Positions 1-10,671 of a stretch of 64,000 nucleotides of DNA are shown in pieces. The first letter of the stretch is position 1; every line of letters begins with the position of its first letter. The translations under genes and the position numbers were made by a program. Source of the DNA: Saccharomycopsis fibuligera x Saccharomycopsis cf. fibuligera (taxonomy: Eukaryota > Ascomycota > Saccharomycetes > Ascoideales > Saccharomycopsidaceae); assembly GCA_001936135.1 (NCBI GenBank), contig CP012820.1:2046001-2110000 (forward strand), written 5' to 3'. Under the pieces are notes generated by a model, which saw nothing but the letters and a program-made list of their open reading frames with translations, ran no database searches and had not been told where the DNA came from.

Positions 1-539
1 GATGGCTCTTGTGATTCAGTTTCTTGAGAAGATTCATCAACATTGATTGATTCGTTTCCTATTTGCTGTTCTTTTGTAAAGCCTTCCTGTGACTTTTTTT
101 GTTCATCACTTTCAGCAGGTAATTCTTCAGATGAAGCTATTATATCAAATTGCCTTCCAACCTGCTGTGAGTCAGAATTTTGAGTACCTGGCTGGTTCTC
201 GCCACTATTTTGTATATCCTTAATGGTTTCCGATTGTTTGATCAGATCAGAATAATTGACGCCGACCTGCAGAGAACCTTCTTTGGCTTCCTGTTGATCA
301 GCCACTTTAGTATATGATGGCAAAGTAACACTATCTTTACTTTCTGTTTCCACCAAAGCATTTGTAGGCGTCAGGCTTTTATCGGCGACATTACTCTCAA
401 TTATGTCATTATCTGATTTCTTGGTACATTCTATAGAGGCCTTCTGGTCAGCATTCTCAGCTATTGCTGTGATTGGTTTTGGTTCATGGGTGGATAATGT
501 AGAAGACAGTTGATCCCGATTAGTTTTGCCTCCAAACAT
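1..539 (-). CDS. N-terminal part of an unrecognised acidic hydrophilic protein (runs off the window)
   Basis: An open frame on the minus strand starts with ATG at 539 and stays open to base 1, giving about 179 residues. The protein begins MFGGKTNRDQ and is rich in Ser, Glu, Gln, Asp and Lys, with no hydrophobic segment and no domain I recognise. The composition suggests a disordered N-terminal region, for example of a coiled-coil or scaffold protein, but that is a guess. The rest of the gene lies to the left of the window, so its function cannot be judged here. The start is supported by being the first in-frame ATG followed by a long open frame. Confidence 0.7.
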   Translation of the reverse strand, partial: MFGGKTNRDQLSSTLSTHEPKPITAIAENADQKASIECTKKSDNDIIESNVADKSLTPTNALVETESKDSVTLPSYTKVADQQEAKEGSLQVGVNYSDLIKQSETIKDIQNSGENQPGTQNSDSQQVGRQFDIIASSEELPAESDEQKKSQEGFTKEQQIGNESINVDESSQETESQEP

Positions 540-949
540 TATTTATAATATAAAATGTATGAAATGATAAGTAATTGACTGCTCTTTCAACACTTTTCCT
601 TCTGTTAATACATCATCTGTATTTCGCGATTTTTGCATTTTTTTTGTCTAAAACGCACATCGCATCTTCTCGACAGTGCTCAAAACCGCAAGAATACAGC
701 ATAAGCGTATCTTCGAGACAATACGCCAGCCGGTTGACAGAGACTAACTAACTAAAGACAATTACAACAAAACAGGCAAACAGCATCAATAAGAAACAAA
801 ACGAGAATTAGAACTGAAAAGAAAACAAACGTAGTCATATGGATTAACGATTAACAATTCAATAAAACATATAACAAAACACTAATATACAGTAACATAA
901 TCTATAATGCAATGCAGATAATCTATAATTTTTTTATGTGTCGTTGGCC
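540..949. other. Intergenic: promoter of the left-edge gene and 3' flank of APT1
   Basis: AT-rich spacer between two genes that both read to the left. It should hold the promoter of the truncated gene and the APT1 terminator. No open frame, RNA gene or distinctive repeat is visible. Confidence 0.6.
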
Positions 950-1531
950 TCAGTTTTTCAATGCTTCTTCTTGACCAGACAATAACGTGAAAGTACCAGC
1001 TTGTAACTTCTCTCTACCTTTCAAAAAATCCAATTCCATAACGAACAAGAATTCCAAGATCTTGACTTGTTCTTCTTTCAAAACCAATTCACCAGCAGCT
1101 TGAGCACTACCGCCAGTGGCCAAGATGTCATCAACAATGATAACGCTAGAGTTTGGCTTGATAGCACCTTTTTGCATTTCAAACACATCTTCACCGTATT
1201 CTTTCTTGAAGACAACTTGATTCACGGCACCTGGCAATTTACCTGGCTTTCTCACTGGAATGAAACCAGCGTTCAAGGCAAGGGCCAAAGCTGGACCAAA
1301 CAAAAAGCCTCTAGATTCCAAACCGACAACATAATCAATCTTTTGGCCCGCAAAAGCTTCGGTTAAATGAAGTTTGAAGGCATCAACCAACTTTTGAAAA
1401 TCAGCAGGGTTGGCAAAGATTGGCAAGAAATCTTCAAACAAGATACCTTCTTGCGGAAAGTTTGGGTACTGTTTTAAACAGGATTTTAACTCTTTGGAAT
1501 ATTGCTGAAGCTTTTCTGAGGCAGATGGCAT
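950..1531 (-). CDS. APT1: Adenine phosphoribosyltransferase
   Basis: The 193-residue protein is a cytosolic purine-salvage enzyme that makes AMP from adenine and PRPP. The type I phosphoribosyltransferase PRPP-binding motif is visible as SVIIVDDILATGGSA, and the upstream segments YVVGLESRGFLFGPALA and PVRKPGKLPG are typical of APRT proteins. Length is close to the yeast family norm (about 180-190). The ATG at 1531 gives a short N-terminus (MPSASEKLQQYSK) before the conserved core and is the natural start. It reads away from the adhesin-like gene across a 2-kb divergent intergenic region. No intron or frameshift is seen. Confidence 0.95.
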   Translation of the reverse strand: MPSASEKLQQYSKELKSCLKQYPNFPQEGILFEDFLPIFANPADFQKLVDAFKLHLTEAFAGQKIDYVVGLESRGFLFGPALALALNAGFIPVRKPGKLPGAVNQVVFKKEYGEDVFEMQKGAIKPNSSVIIVDDILATGGSAQAAGELVLKEEQVKILEFLFVMELDFLKGREKLQAGTFTLLSGQEEALKN

Positions 1532-3526
1532 TATGAAATAGAGGTGGTTGATATCGGTACTCGAGCAGATAGTGGTTAATTGGCAATTATGTTCTCATCA
1601 AATTGTAAATTTTTTTTTCTTGTTTTGTTTTTCTCTTCTCCTTTTTTTTTTCCTGATTTGGCAAATTACTACCGGGTAGTGTCATAAGCGCATAATCCTG
1701 CATATCAGGATAATTCGAAATAGTGAGTTGACCACGACAATTATCTAGTTTGTAAGCACTTTCTGCTTTGAACCTGTAGCAATATTTTTATGGTATCCTC
1801 ATTGAGAAGCATTAAAAAAAATGAAGTACATTATGCGGTGAAGTTTCTTCCAAGAATGTGAAGATTATCAGGTAGTGAACTTTGAAATAATAGGCTCAGT
1901 ATTGAATACCTGTTTTGCCGCAATTGAAATGTTTAAGGATGAATGTTATTACGAGCTTTTTCTTTATTTTTCGAAAAGAGCAGAAATTTACAAGGAAACA
2001 CTTACTACTGGTTGCGTTAACTTGCGAAGTTTTTATCGAGTGCATACGTAAAAGAAGGCTCATTTAGCCCACTGTAGTAGACTAATTTACGCTAGCCATT
2101 CGCGTCATGGTTCTATTAAGCGTTTAACTACTACAAATTTTGCAATTTAGCAGCTCTGCTTAAGCTGTAAATTACCTCTTTATATGCGCAATGGATTCAA
2201 AAAGTTTTAATGAATTCATATAGGTAAGTACCCAAGAAATACAGATTCAAATATAGAGCTTGAGCTAGAAAAGAGAAAACGGCTTATTGGGGTCACGGTT
2301 TGAAATACCTAAGTAGATACGGGATGACCAAAGCTCGGTTACAACCTACTAAATGATGTGGCCTCATCTATAAATAATGAACCCAGCACATAGCACATAT
2401 TTGTTAATTTCAAAGGCACGGAAACGTACAAACATGGAAGATGGGGCTGAATTAGGAAAATTAGTTTGACTTAATCAAGTAAGTTAACCGTATTCTTTTA
2501 CTGTTACTGTTCATGGAAACGAAACAATAAAGCGATATACAGAAAAGCATTGTGTGCTATTTTCGGCAGAAGTTTTCCTCAAAAACTTATGAAACAAAAC
2601 TAGACAATAGAGCTTCAAACAGGTTTTAACAATAAGCTTTTTGCTTTTTAAAACTTGTAAAAACATATTACTTCAGTTGGTAAGCCACTTGAAAAATAAA
2701 ATGATACAGCTGCAGCTGGATATCTATTAGGCTTGGTAAAGAAATGAAGTCACATACCCTAAACCTTGAAATAGCCGTACTGGCATGTTAAAATTACACA
2801 CGCAACATTATATAGAGAGAACTATTGGATTTTGTCCTATTGGTTCGTTGCCGATTTTAGTAGTAAAAATTAGGCTGCTGCGCTGTTTGTTTGAGTACTA
2901 GTACCAAAGCGCAAGACACCAATGTACCATGGATTATAACAGGACGGCAGTATGTGATAGCCAAGCTAGTAAGTAAATAGCAGATATGTTGCAGAAAAAA
3001 GTCTACTGGAACATAGTGTTCCAAAATTGAACAACTTTTCCAGCGTTACCAAGTTTTAGGAGCCCGTTGGAGTGTATCAAGATTGTCATCCTCTATTGTG
3101 TTAAACGCACAGAGGACATTGTTCAGAAGTCTCAACTAGTAAGCGAAATCATATCTCTAAATACTGGCCGCACTAAACAATGACTATTTCGGTAACACTA
3201 TAACAACCATTTTAATTATCCGAAGTATGTATCTTCCAACCTTTTTTACTAGTTTGGGATACACGTTTAAATATACATAGATGTAAATATAGTACTTTAC
3301 GAGCAAAGGCTTTAGCTGGCTAAACAGTCTCACAAGAAGCATGATGCTGCAAGCCCTGCAAATTGAAACCGCGCTATTTTCTGCAGGCTTTTCAACATCG
3401 CGGTTCTCTGCTGTATAAAAGAACGCAAGTTTTCGTTATTCCACTGCTGAAGTCCTTTTGCTTTTACTCCTTTGTTATCAGTCAGCCATCCCTCAATAAC
3501 ATTATTTCCTTACTGTTGTATTCATA
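1532..3526. other. 2-kb divergent intergenic region (APT1 / adhesin-like gene)
   Basis: This long AT-rich spacer separates two head-to-head genes. No open frame with coding character, no tRNA-like structure and no intron signals were found. An unusually long upstream region is common for regulated cell-wall protein genes in yeasts, so most of it probably serves the adhesin-like gene. A TATA element lies near its right end. Confidence 0.5.
3414..3420 (+). promoter_or_regulatory. TATA box of the adhesin-like gene
   Basis: TATAAAA lies about 107 bp upstream of the ATG at 3527, within the usual yeast TATA-to-start distance. A TATA-containing promoter fits a regulated cell-surface gene. The assignment is by motif and position only. 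Confidence 0.55.
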
Positions 3527-5536
3527 ATGAGAACTTCTGTTTTAAAAAACTTGCTTGCCACTGCTGTACTTACTTCCAGCGCTTTAGCCAGCAATGTGGT
3601 GGTCACTGTTACCAATATGCATAGTGAGTATACCACTTACTGTCCAGAAACTGACACTTTGCCATACACCACTCACAAAACATGTACCTCAGACTTCAAA
3701 TCCACAGCTACTGTTACTCTTGATCATGATGTTACTGTCTATACTGGTGCTTGCCCAACTTATAACACCAAGAAAACCTGTACTTCTGACTTCAAATCCT
3801 CTGCAACCAAAACTAATGGCTACGATGTTACTATTTACACCGGTGCTTGTCCAACTTATAGTACCAAAAAGACCTGTACTTCCGACTTCAAATCACCAAT
3901 CACTAAAACTGTCAACTATGACGTGACTGTTTACACGGGTGCTTGCCCAACTTACAGCACCAAGAAGACTTGCACTTCTGACTTTAAGTCCACAGCTGCT
4001 ACTACAAGTGGTTATGATGTGATAGAGTATACAGGTGCTTGTCCAACCCCAACCCCGTCCACAACTTCTAAGTCTTATGTGACCGAGAAAACTTGTACTC
4101 CAACTTTCAAATCCACCGCTACTGTTACAAATGGTGAGAAGGTTACTATCTACACTGGTAACTGCCCAACTTCCTCCCATGCCTCCTCCACAATCTCCTC
4201 AACTCACTCCTCAACTCACTCCTCAACTCACTCCTCTTCCTCTGCTTCTTCTAGCTCCTCTATTCACTCCTCTTCTAGTGTACACTCTACTACTAGTACT
4301 AACACCACCGTTCCAGTTACCAGTGCTCCATCTTCTACTCATAGCCACACTGTTGTCACACACAGTGGATCTACTTTCACCACTGGTATCACCCATGTTA
4401 CAGTCACCACTTCAGGTGTTGTGACTCATTACACCACTTACTGTCCTTTGACTAGTACTAAAACCGGCTCTTCCTCAACCACTAAGCCTGTCGTCAACAG
4501 CACTACTACCAAGCCACCATCCTTGTCCACCAGCACAGCTACTACTTCTAACATTCTCACCACTGTGATCTCTACCACTTCTTGCTCTAACAATGCTTGC
4601 ACTTCCCATGCTATTACTACCGGTGTCACTCATGTTACCGTTACCAGCTCTGGTGTTGTGACTCACTACACCACTTACTGTCCTTTGACTAGTACTAAAA
4701 CCGGCTCTTCCTCAACCACTAAGCCTGTCGTCAACAGCACTACTACCAAGCCACCATCCTTGTCCACCAGCACAGCTACTACTTCTAACATTCTCACCAC
4801 TGTGATCTCTACCACTTCTTGCTCTAACAATGCTTGCACTTCCCATGCTATTACTACCGGTGTCACTCATGTTACCGTTACCAGCTCTGGCGTCGTTACT
4901 CACTACACCACTTACTGTCCATTGACTTCAAAGACTTCTGTTGCTGCCTCGAGCTCTTCTACTCCATCAAGTTCTGTTGCTGCTACTTACTCCACTGGTA
5001 GCTCTTCTGCTTTGACATCCATTACTACTTCGACTTCTGGTTCTATTTGGTCCTCAGGCAGTACTTGGAGTTCTGCTTCCTCTTGGGCTACAACCTATCC
5101 AGCTTCAGTCGTTAAAGGTTCTACTGTCGCTGGCTCTACTGTCGCTGGTTCTACTGTTCCTGGCTCTACTGTCGCTGGCTCTACTGTCGCTGGCTCTACT
5201 GTCGCTGGTTCTACTGTCGCTGGCTCTACTGTTCCTGGCTCTACTGTTCCTGGCTCTACTGCCGCTGGCTCTACTGCCGCTGGCTCTACTGCCGCTGGCT
5301 CTACTGTTGTCTCTAGCTCCACCGGAACTACCGAAACCGCAGGTGTTGGAACCACAGCAAGCACCCTTTCTTCTGCTATCGCTGAAACTTCGAGCACTTC
5401 TGCTACTGTTGCATCTTCTGGAAACATCAGTGCTTCTTCCTCTGTTGGAATTCAAACAGCTAATGGTGCCGCTAAGAGTAATGCAATTGGTATCTTCAGC
5501 ACTTTTGTTGCTGGGTTCTTCATATTACTCATTTAA
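3527..5536 (+). CDS. GPI-anchored Ser/Thr-rich cell-wall adhesin-like protein with internal repeats
   Basis: The 669-residue protein has a cleavable signal peptide (about residues 1-21, ending ...SSALA) and a C-terminal GPI signal: a possible omega site near the ANGAAKSN segment followed by a hydrophobic tail ([16 protein letters not shown]). Between them are five cysteine-containing repeats of about 32 residues (core TCTSDFKS ... YTGACPT), a Ser/Thr/His-rich linker, two near-identical 79-residue repeats with [11 protein letters not shown] cores plus flanking partial copies, and 13 [15 protein letters not shown] pentapeptides. The TTYCP motif recalls Sed1-type and other yeast wall mannoproteins. 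It should be heavily O-glycosylated and covalently linked to wall glucan. Adhesion is inferred from architecture and not shown. No ligand-binding N-terminal domain of the Flo or Als type is recognisable, so it may instead be structural. Confidence 0.85.
   Translation: MRTSVLKNLLATAVLTSSALASNVVVTVTNMHSEYTTYCPETDTLPYTTHKTCTSDFKSTATVTLDHDVTVYTGACPTYNTKKTCTSDFKSSATKTNGYDVTIYTGACPTYSTKKTCTSDFKSPITKTVNYDVTVYTGACPTYSTKKTCTSDFKSTAATTSGYDVIEYTGACPTPTPSTTSKSYVTEKTCTPTFKSTATVTNGEKVTIYTGNCPTSSHASSTISSTHSSTHSSTHSSSSASSSSSIHSSSSVHSTTSTNTTVPVTSAPSSTHSHTVVTHSGSTFTTGITHVTVTTSGVVTHYTTYCPLTSTKTGSSSTTKPVVNSTTTKPPSLSTSTATTSNILTTVISTTSCSNNACTSHAITTGVTHVTVTSSGVVTHYTTYCPLTSTKTGSSSTTKPVVNSTTTKPPSLSTSTATTSNILTTVISTTSCSNNACTSHAITTGVTHVTVTSSGVVTHYTTYCPLTSKTSVAASSSSTPSSSVAATYSTGSSSALTSITTSTSGSIWSSGSTWSSASSWATTYPASVVKGSTVAGSTVAGSTVPGSTVAGSTVAGSTVAGSTVAGSTVPGSTVPGSTAAGSTAAGSTAAGSTVVSSSTGTTETAGVGTTASTLSSAIAETSSTSATVASSGNISASSSVGIQTANGAAKSNAIGIFSTFVAGFFILLI
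3671..4171 (+). repeat. Five tandem ~96-bp coding repeats (cysteine module)
   Basis: Five consecutive copies of a roughly 32-residue module, each with two cysteines (KTCT.DFKS and TG.CPT), diverged mostly at third positions and in the middle. This is a tandem duplication inside the adhesin-like gene. Confidence 0.8.
4420..4893 (+). repeat. Two near-identical 237-bp tandem repeats
   Basis: The sequence around 4438-4629 recurs almost unchanged 237 bp later at 4675-4866, so even the antisense frames are identical. The unit encodes 79 residues and keeps frame. The near lack of synonymous differences shows a recent duplication or gene conversion. Partial copies of the [11 protein letters not shown] core flank the pair. 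Confidence 0.9.
5118..5312 (+). repeat. Thirteen 15-bp tandem repeats encoding GSTVA-type pentapeptides
   Basis: Thirteen in-frame 15-bp units encode GST followed by VA, VP, AA or VV. Such a minisatellite can change length by slippage and would alter the length of the glycosylated stalk. Confidence 0.9.
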
Positions 5537-6390
5537 GGTCCATGAAAAACAAAACTCAGTTATTTTTTTACTATCTTCAGTTCTATTTGACATGTTAAGT
5601 GCGACCGACCGTTCTTGTTGTGCTGTTCAGTAACCCATTTACTATTACGCTAATATTATTATCCTGTTTTATCTCAAAGCGGGCTTTTCACTTCCTCACT
5701 TTCTGACGGTCCCATAAAACGGAACCATAGTTTTTATATTTTATAGACTTTTATAGACATTTTTAGACTTAGCAAAAAAATTCCTTTTTCATAAGCTTTT
5801 ACTTTTGTAAGTCGCACACTAAACTGTATTGCTACCCATTGGTATCTCACATAATTAATCTTGAGAAAAACCGGGTGCTTCAAAGTTTATATTCGTCTGT
5901 TTAAAGTGGAAATAACAGCAAGCAGATACACCCATATATTCTATGATTTCGTTATATCAATAATTAGATGTAGACACCATTAAAGGAGCAAAAGAGAGTA
6001 AAATAACCCCAAGGGGCGCTAAATTGTTACCATTCATGTCTGAAAAGTTGCTTTTACAATCTACTACTTTACATTTTAAAAGTTGTTGAAAGGATGAAAT
6101 TTATTTGCAATACAATATATATATATAATATACATACGGCGTAGTAGTGCTAGTGTAGAATAACGTATGAATGAAATAAGCGTTATTAATGAACTGAAAG
6201 CATCAAAAAATAATGCAAAGAAGATTGGTATAAGAGGCGCTTCAGAAAGTATTCTAAATTCATTCTGAAGAAGCTTTGAGTATAAATAATAATAAGCAAA
6301 AAACTGATAAAAAATGCGATTCGAAACATAGGAACATGAAATAAAAATTTTGAATAAAGAAAATAACAAATGAGAAAATTGTAATGAAAA
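5537..6390. other. Convergent intergenic region
   Basis: AT-rich spacer between the 3' ends of the adhesin-like and permease genes. Short open frames here look accidental. No specific element recognised. Confidence 0.5.
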
Positions 6391-7935
6391 TCAATCGTTT
6401 TCATCATAATAATATTTGTCTAAATCAGGACAAAAATCTTTCTTAGCCTTGGCGAACCAGTACACTAAAAAGATAGCGATGAATCCCACAATGAAAACAC
6501 TGACATAGTTCATGTTATCTTTAGTGACAGGCAAAGTGAATGGGAAACTGTAAATTACTAATGCGAAAAGTGCCCACAATATAGTAATAATATTGCAAAA
6601 AAATCCTACCCGACCAAGCCAAAATGGACCATGCTTTATTTTGTTTCTTCCTTGGTACAACAAACAACTGACAGGTATCATATAACTAAGCAATAAAAAG
6701 GAAATACAGCCCACCACCAAACTGTTATATGCAGTGTAACTGGCCAAGTACAAGCAACCAATCAAGGCGCAAAGAATGGTGGACAAAGTGTGAGCATTCA
6801 TTGGTAAATTGGACTTAGCGTCAATTTTCTTCCAGTATTTGCTGTATGGAATACCGTTATCTCTAGCAAAAGACCAACAAAGTCTAGCTTGCCAAGTATG
6901 AGAAGCGACACAACAACCAATACCTGTGGTGAAAAGCATAGCACCTAAAACAATAGCACCGCCTTTGCTCTTTAAAGACTGGTAGTAAATTTGCACAATT
7001 GGGGAGTTGACATCAGATACAACTTTATCCAAGTTGTTAATGCAGAAAAACATGGCAATGACATAGCTAAATGAGGTGATGAAGCCAATAGCCACAGTAC
7101 CCATAATGGTAATGGGAATAACCCTTTCTGGATGAAGAGCTTCCTCTGCCATATGAGTAGCAGAATCCAAACAACTGAAAGACCAGTTAGGATTAATCAA
7201 ACCAAGAATAAAAGCCATACCACTACTCGACCATCCGGTACCATTATTGAAGTCTTTGAAAACAAATTTTGCCGAGTTATAATTACCTGAAGAACAAGAA
7301 AGAACCGTGATAGTGATGACTGCAAATGAGAAAATTGAAATATACAAAGCAGACTTGGAAACAAGTGGTAAAATGCTTCCAAAATGATTGAACCAATAAA
7401 GAATGAATGTTAAAATTTCAAAGACAATAAAAACATGCCATCTCTTGTACTCAAAATCCTCATGAACAAGACCATAAAATCCCATAATAAGCTGAGCAAT
7501 AGAGATAGTTGATGAAGCACTGGTGAAGAGCGCGCCAAACCAAGCTAAAGCACCTGTCATATATGCTAATAAACGAGAATGATTTTTTGGAGCCAATTTG
7601 ATGGTCCAGTAGAATTGCCCACCGGCATTAGGATAAGCACTAGCGAGCTCAGATAGAGTAGCCCCAATACAAGCAGAAACACAGGCAATAATGAGGATAC
7701 CATAAACAATCACTAAAGGACCACCGGTGGTGATACCAGTAACCATAGAAGTAGAGATCCCAAACCAAGAATTGGTTAATCCAAAACCCACACCTAACAA
7801 AGACAAAATAGAAAAGTCTTTCTTCAAAAGAGGCTGATCTAATGGAGAGGAATCACTGTTCAAGTTGTTGACATGATCCTTTACAGACTCTGGATCTGAA
7901 AGTTTATCTTTTTTGTCTACTGAAGAGACGGACAT
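6391..7935 (-). CDS. Amino acid/GABA/choline-type permease (APC superfamily, Uga4/Hnm1-like)
   Basis: The 514-residue protein is a polytopic plasma-membrane-type permease of the amino acid/choline transporter family, with about 12 hydrophobic segments. The first helix region (LLGVGFGLTNSWFGIS), the loop ELASAYPNAGGQFYW and the LINPNWSFSCLDSATHMAEE segment are characteristic of the Uga4/Hnm1 group. The N-terminus (about 40 residues) and C-terminus are hydrophilic, as expected for cytosolic tails. The substrate cannot be read from the sequence: GABA, choline, polyamine or another amine are all possible. Two GATA-factor motifs 480-590 bp upstream would fit nitrogen regulation. The ATG at 7935 is the first in frame and gives normal length. 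Confidence 0.85.
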   Translation of the reverse strand: MSVSSVDKKDKLSDPESVKDHVNNLNSDSSPLDQPLLKKDFSILSLLGVGFGLTNSWFGISTSMVTGITTGGPLVIVYGILIIACVSACIGATLSELASAYPNAGGQFYWTIKLAPKNHSRLLAYMTGALAWFGALFTSASSTISIAQLIMGFYGLVHEDFEYKRWHVFIVFEILTFILYWFNHFGSILPLVSKSALYISIFSFAVITITVLSCSSGNYNSAKFVFKDFNNGTGWSSSGMAFILGLINPNWSFSCLDSATHMAEEALHPERVIPITIMGTVAIGFITSFSYVIAMFFCINNLDKVVSDVNSPIVQIYYQSLKSKGGAIVLGAMLFTTGIGCCVASHTWQARLCWSFARDNGIPYSKYWKKIDAKSNLPMNAHTLSTILCALIGCLYLASYTAYNSLVVGCISFLLLSYMIPVSCLLYQGRNKIKHGPFWLGRVGFFCNIITILWALFALVIYSFPFTLPVTKDNMNYVSVFIVGFIAIFLVYWFAKAKKDFCPDLDKYYYDEND

Positions 7936-10216
7936 AGTTATACTTCTATTGCAGTATAGATCTTAGAAATATCTGAAAAATCACAAGCTGAATTAGGGAA
8001 AAAGCAATAATAATAAAAAGGCTGTATGCAAGGGAAAAAAAAAAAAAAAAAAAAGACGAACACTGAAGAGAGACAAAAGTAGCTACCAAACAGATACCTT
8101 TGTAACAAAAGAAAAATCAAATAGTGCCAGCACTGGAGATTATATATACTACTAAAGTTTGCAAAGAAAAAGAGAAGTAAGAAACAGAAATAGAAAAACC
8201 GCATGCGAGAGCGAAGAAAAATGCCTCGGGGACCAAAGGCCAATAATATTCTGAAATAGGTTCCAGTGGCACGGAACTCATACATGTGAAAGTGTCCCGA
8301 GCGGCCAACAATTTTTCATCTTTTATTTTTTCCATCCCAGTGCGTCACGTCCAATGAAAGCTAAGAACGGTAATCAAAATGCGGCGAAGATTTAGACATT
8401 GACTAGTCCTAGTATCTTATCTGCTAAAAACGAAGATTCGTGGGCTAATTCTTTGATACCGCTACCAATATATTGACTGCACTTTGAATTCTAAACAATA
8501 TATCAAGTTACATGGACCTTATCTTAACCTTGTCAAACTCAACTTTTTTTTTCTGTTTTAAGCAATTAGTACCGTACTTTCCAGCATTTACAGATACCGG
8601 TGTCACTTGCAGAAAAAACGCGCAAAAAGAGCAGAAGAAGGCGAAGATTAAAAAAATGTGACGTTAATGTTCTGTTGATCCTTACATGCGACAGCATGAG
8701 CCAGCGTTAGCAAACTGGCACATACACGAATACGCACTTAGCAGCATAATAATGTTAGAGCCGTACAGCTTGGGCTGAAACCATTAAAGCAGCGAACATT
8801 TTATCATAATGATATAAAGAAATCGTTTATTAAGATGATTCAATAATGTTTTACGGCTACTCCTGACGATATGGTCCCATAAATTGCAGGCTGGTACCTC
8901 TTATTTCCGCTAAGAATATTGGGCTTAGGCTTGGTTAGGCTTGGTTAGGATGCTGTAGTTACGCGTCAATACGGACCATTTGGCCTTAACATCAAGTTTA
9001 TAGTGCAACGCCCTGACTATTTCTCCAGACTTGAAATCTTTCCATGAAAGCAAAGATTTCTGACATAGTTGAACCGGCCGTAATAAGGAAAGTTGGACTT
9101 AGATGTATTCTCATTTTTACTTCTTGGTAATCCTTTTTTCGCCTGAAAGAAATAAATTTACAGACTACAGAAATAAGATATAGTTTAAGCAGATGTACTA
9201 AATCGTGCGAATAGCTCAAAAATGCTTTTTTTAAAATTATTTCGAATAGGCATTGGATATCCAAACCATCAATTTCAGAGCAATTATCGTTGGCATTATC
9301 TTGGGAGCCTACCTCCGCAATAATTTATATCATAATCTTCCTATTTACCTTCAGGAATAACAAAAACAACAGCTCTTCAGTGTCACAGCCACTTGGGGAT
9401 TTATGATGGAAATCTAATATGCTTTTATTTGGGTTTGCAAAACCAATGTATCCTGACTCTGTTAGTTTTCCAGAAATTTTGATGCAAGCACCTTTGAAAA
9501 GATCACAATGACTCCAATTATCTCTTAAATACTTTTACCAGGTTTTTGTAGACACATTAGCATATTAACGCGATTATACCTCAATTGCGTAGTACGTTCA
9601 CATAGTTTGGATGGTTGTTGTTAATAGGCTTTATCGAAAATAATAGTATGCAGTCATCTTGATTCAAAATTTTCTGTTTCTGTTATCATTCTTTGGTCTT
9701 TAAATACGCACAAAATTAGCGTGGAGTTAAAAAATAAAACCAAAAAAGCTCTATAAACCATCAATACTTTATAATGTTAAAAAAAAAACTTTCCTGGCGC
9801 TTCTTTTAGTTCCGGAAAAAAACTAACAATCACGGTATTACCTTTAAAGGCGAAGAATAACAAGTCATTTATCATCTATACAGCTGTGCTTCTATATTTG
9901 TATTTATGAGTGACAGACTGGTTTATTGACACATTGAAACCTCTTGAGATCAAAATTAAACGTGCACTTACTATTGTTTTTCTGTTTATAAAATAAAAAT
10001 TTACTACTATGAAAGTTATGCTTCGTGAAATAACATTGGGAATAGACCCCAATGATACCTTCTTGCCAAGGGCTGACAAACCATGGCTACTATTCATAAT
10101 TTCTACTGACTGTTATTTGTGTGCATGTTGTGTTCGTCATTGCGCCCAATCTATTTATGTTTTTATTATGCGCGATGAACAAATGTCACATGATCCACAC
10201 ACATCTGAAAAAGAAA

Positions 10217-10250
<34 letters not shown>

Positions 10251-10367
10251 CAAAGGACTGAATATAAGGACGAGCATTAAATATACTATCTCTGTGTGTG
10301 TTTTATACTTTTGAAACAACAACCACAGATAATTATTGATAATATTTGCAGCCACAACTTATTTAAA
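7936..10367. other. 2.4-kb divergent intergenic region (permease / NOP10)
   Basis: No confident gene was found. It contains a 21-bp poly(A) at 8035-8055, an 11-bp direct repeat (core GCTTGGTTAGG) near 8930-8950, a 27-bp poly(T) at 10224-10250, and overlapping short open frames on both strands around 9876-10221 that have no recognisable product. A minus-strand open frame near 8998-9264 lacks a proper ATG start. Confidence 0.45.
8416..8523. promoter_or_regulatory. Two GATA-factor sites upstream of the permease
   Basis: CTTATC (GATAAG on the other strand) occurs at 8416-8421 and again at 8518-8523. Paired GATA sites are typical of nitrogen-catabolite-regulated permease genes in yeasts. The motif is short, so this is suggestive only. 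Confidence 0.35.
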
Positions 10368-10671
10368 ATGCATTTGATGTACACTCTTGGAGCCGATGGC
10401 AAACGTGTTTATACTTTGAAGAAAATCAGTGAGACTGGTGAAATAACAAAATCGGCTCATCCTGCTCGTTTCTCTCCAGATGATAAGTACTCTAGACAAA
10501 GAGTTACTTTGAAAAAAAGATACGGGTTGCTTCCAACTCAACAAGGTAAGTTTGATTCATAATGTTATTAATTTCTTTTATTTTGGTATAGGTAACTCAT
10601 TTTAAAGTTTTTTTTATTCTATTTAATTTATTATTTACTAACTATCATTTATAGAACCAATCAAGTACTAA
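10368..10671 (+). CDS. NOP10: H/ACA snoRNP protein Nop10 (two exons)
   Basis: Exons at 10368-10545 and 10655-10671 join to a 64-residue protein. Nop10 is a core subunit of H/ACA ribonucleoproteins that pseudouridylate rRNA, acting with Cbf5, Gar1 and Nhp2 in the nucleolus. The sequence shows the near-invariant MHLMYTLG start, [18 protein letters not shown] and [12 protein letters not shown]. The 109-bp intron has donor GTAAGT, a perfect TACTAAC at 10636-10642 and an acceptor AG at 10654. Splicing adds EPIKY, which sits where animal Nop10 has a short tail after TQQ. Reading through the donor would instead give GKFDS. The true start is the ATG at 10368; the frame upstream of it has no ATG. Confidence 0.95.

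Noticed and set aside
8921-8950. Telomere-like GGTTAGG words
   Set aside because: Only two copies within an 11-bp direct repeat, not a telomeric array.
8998-9264. 88-codon minus-strand frame
   Set aside because: Begins with TTG, with the first ATG deep inside, and has no recognisable feature; a TTTCTTTCAG could be an acceptor but no upstream exon was found.
9876-10221. Overlapping 73- and 70-codon frames on opposite strands upstream of NOP10
   Set aside because: Neither resembles a known protein, and the overlap shows at least one is chance; a CATTGGG-7-CCCAATG inverted repeat explains part of the symmetry.
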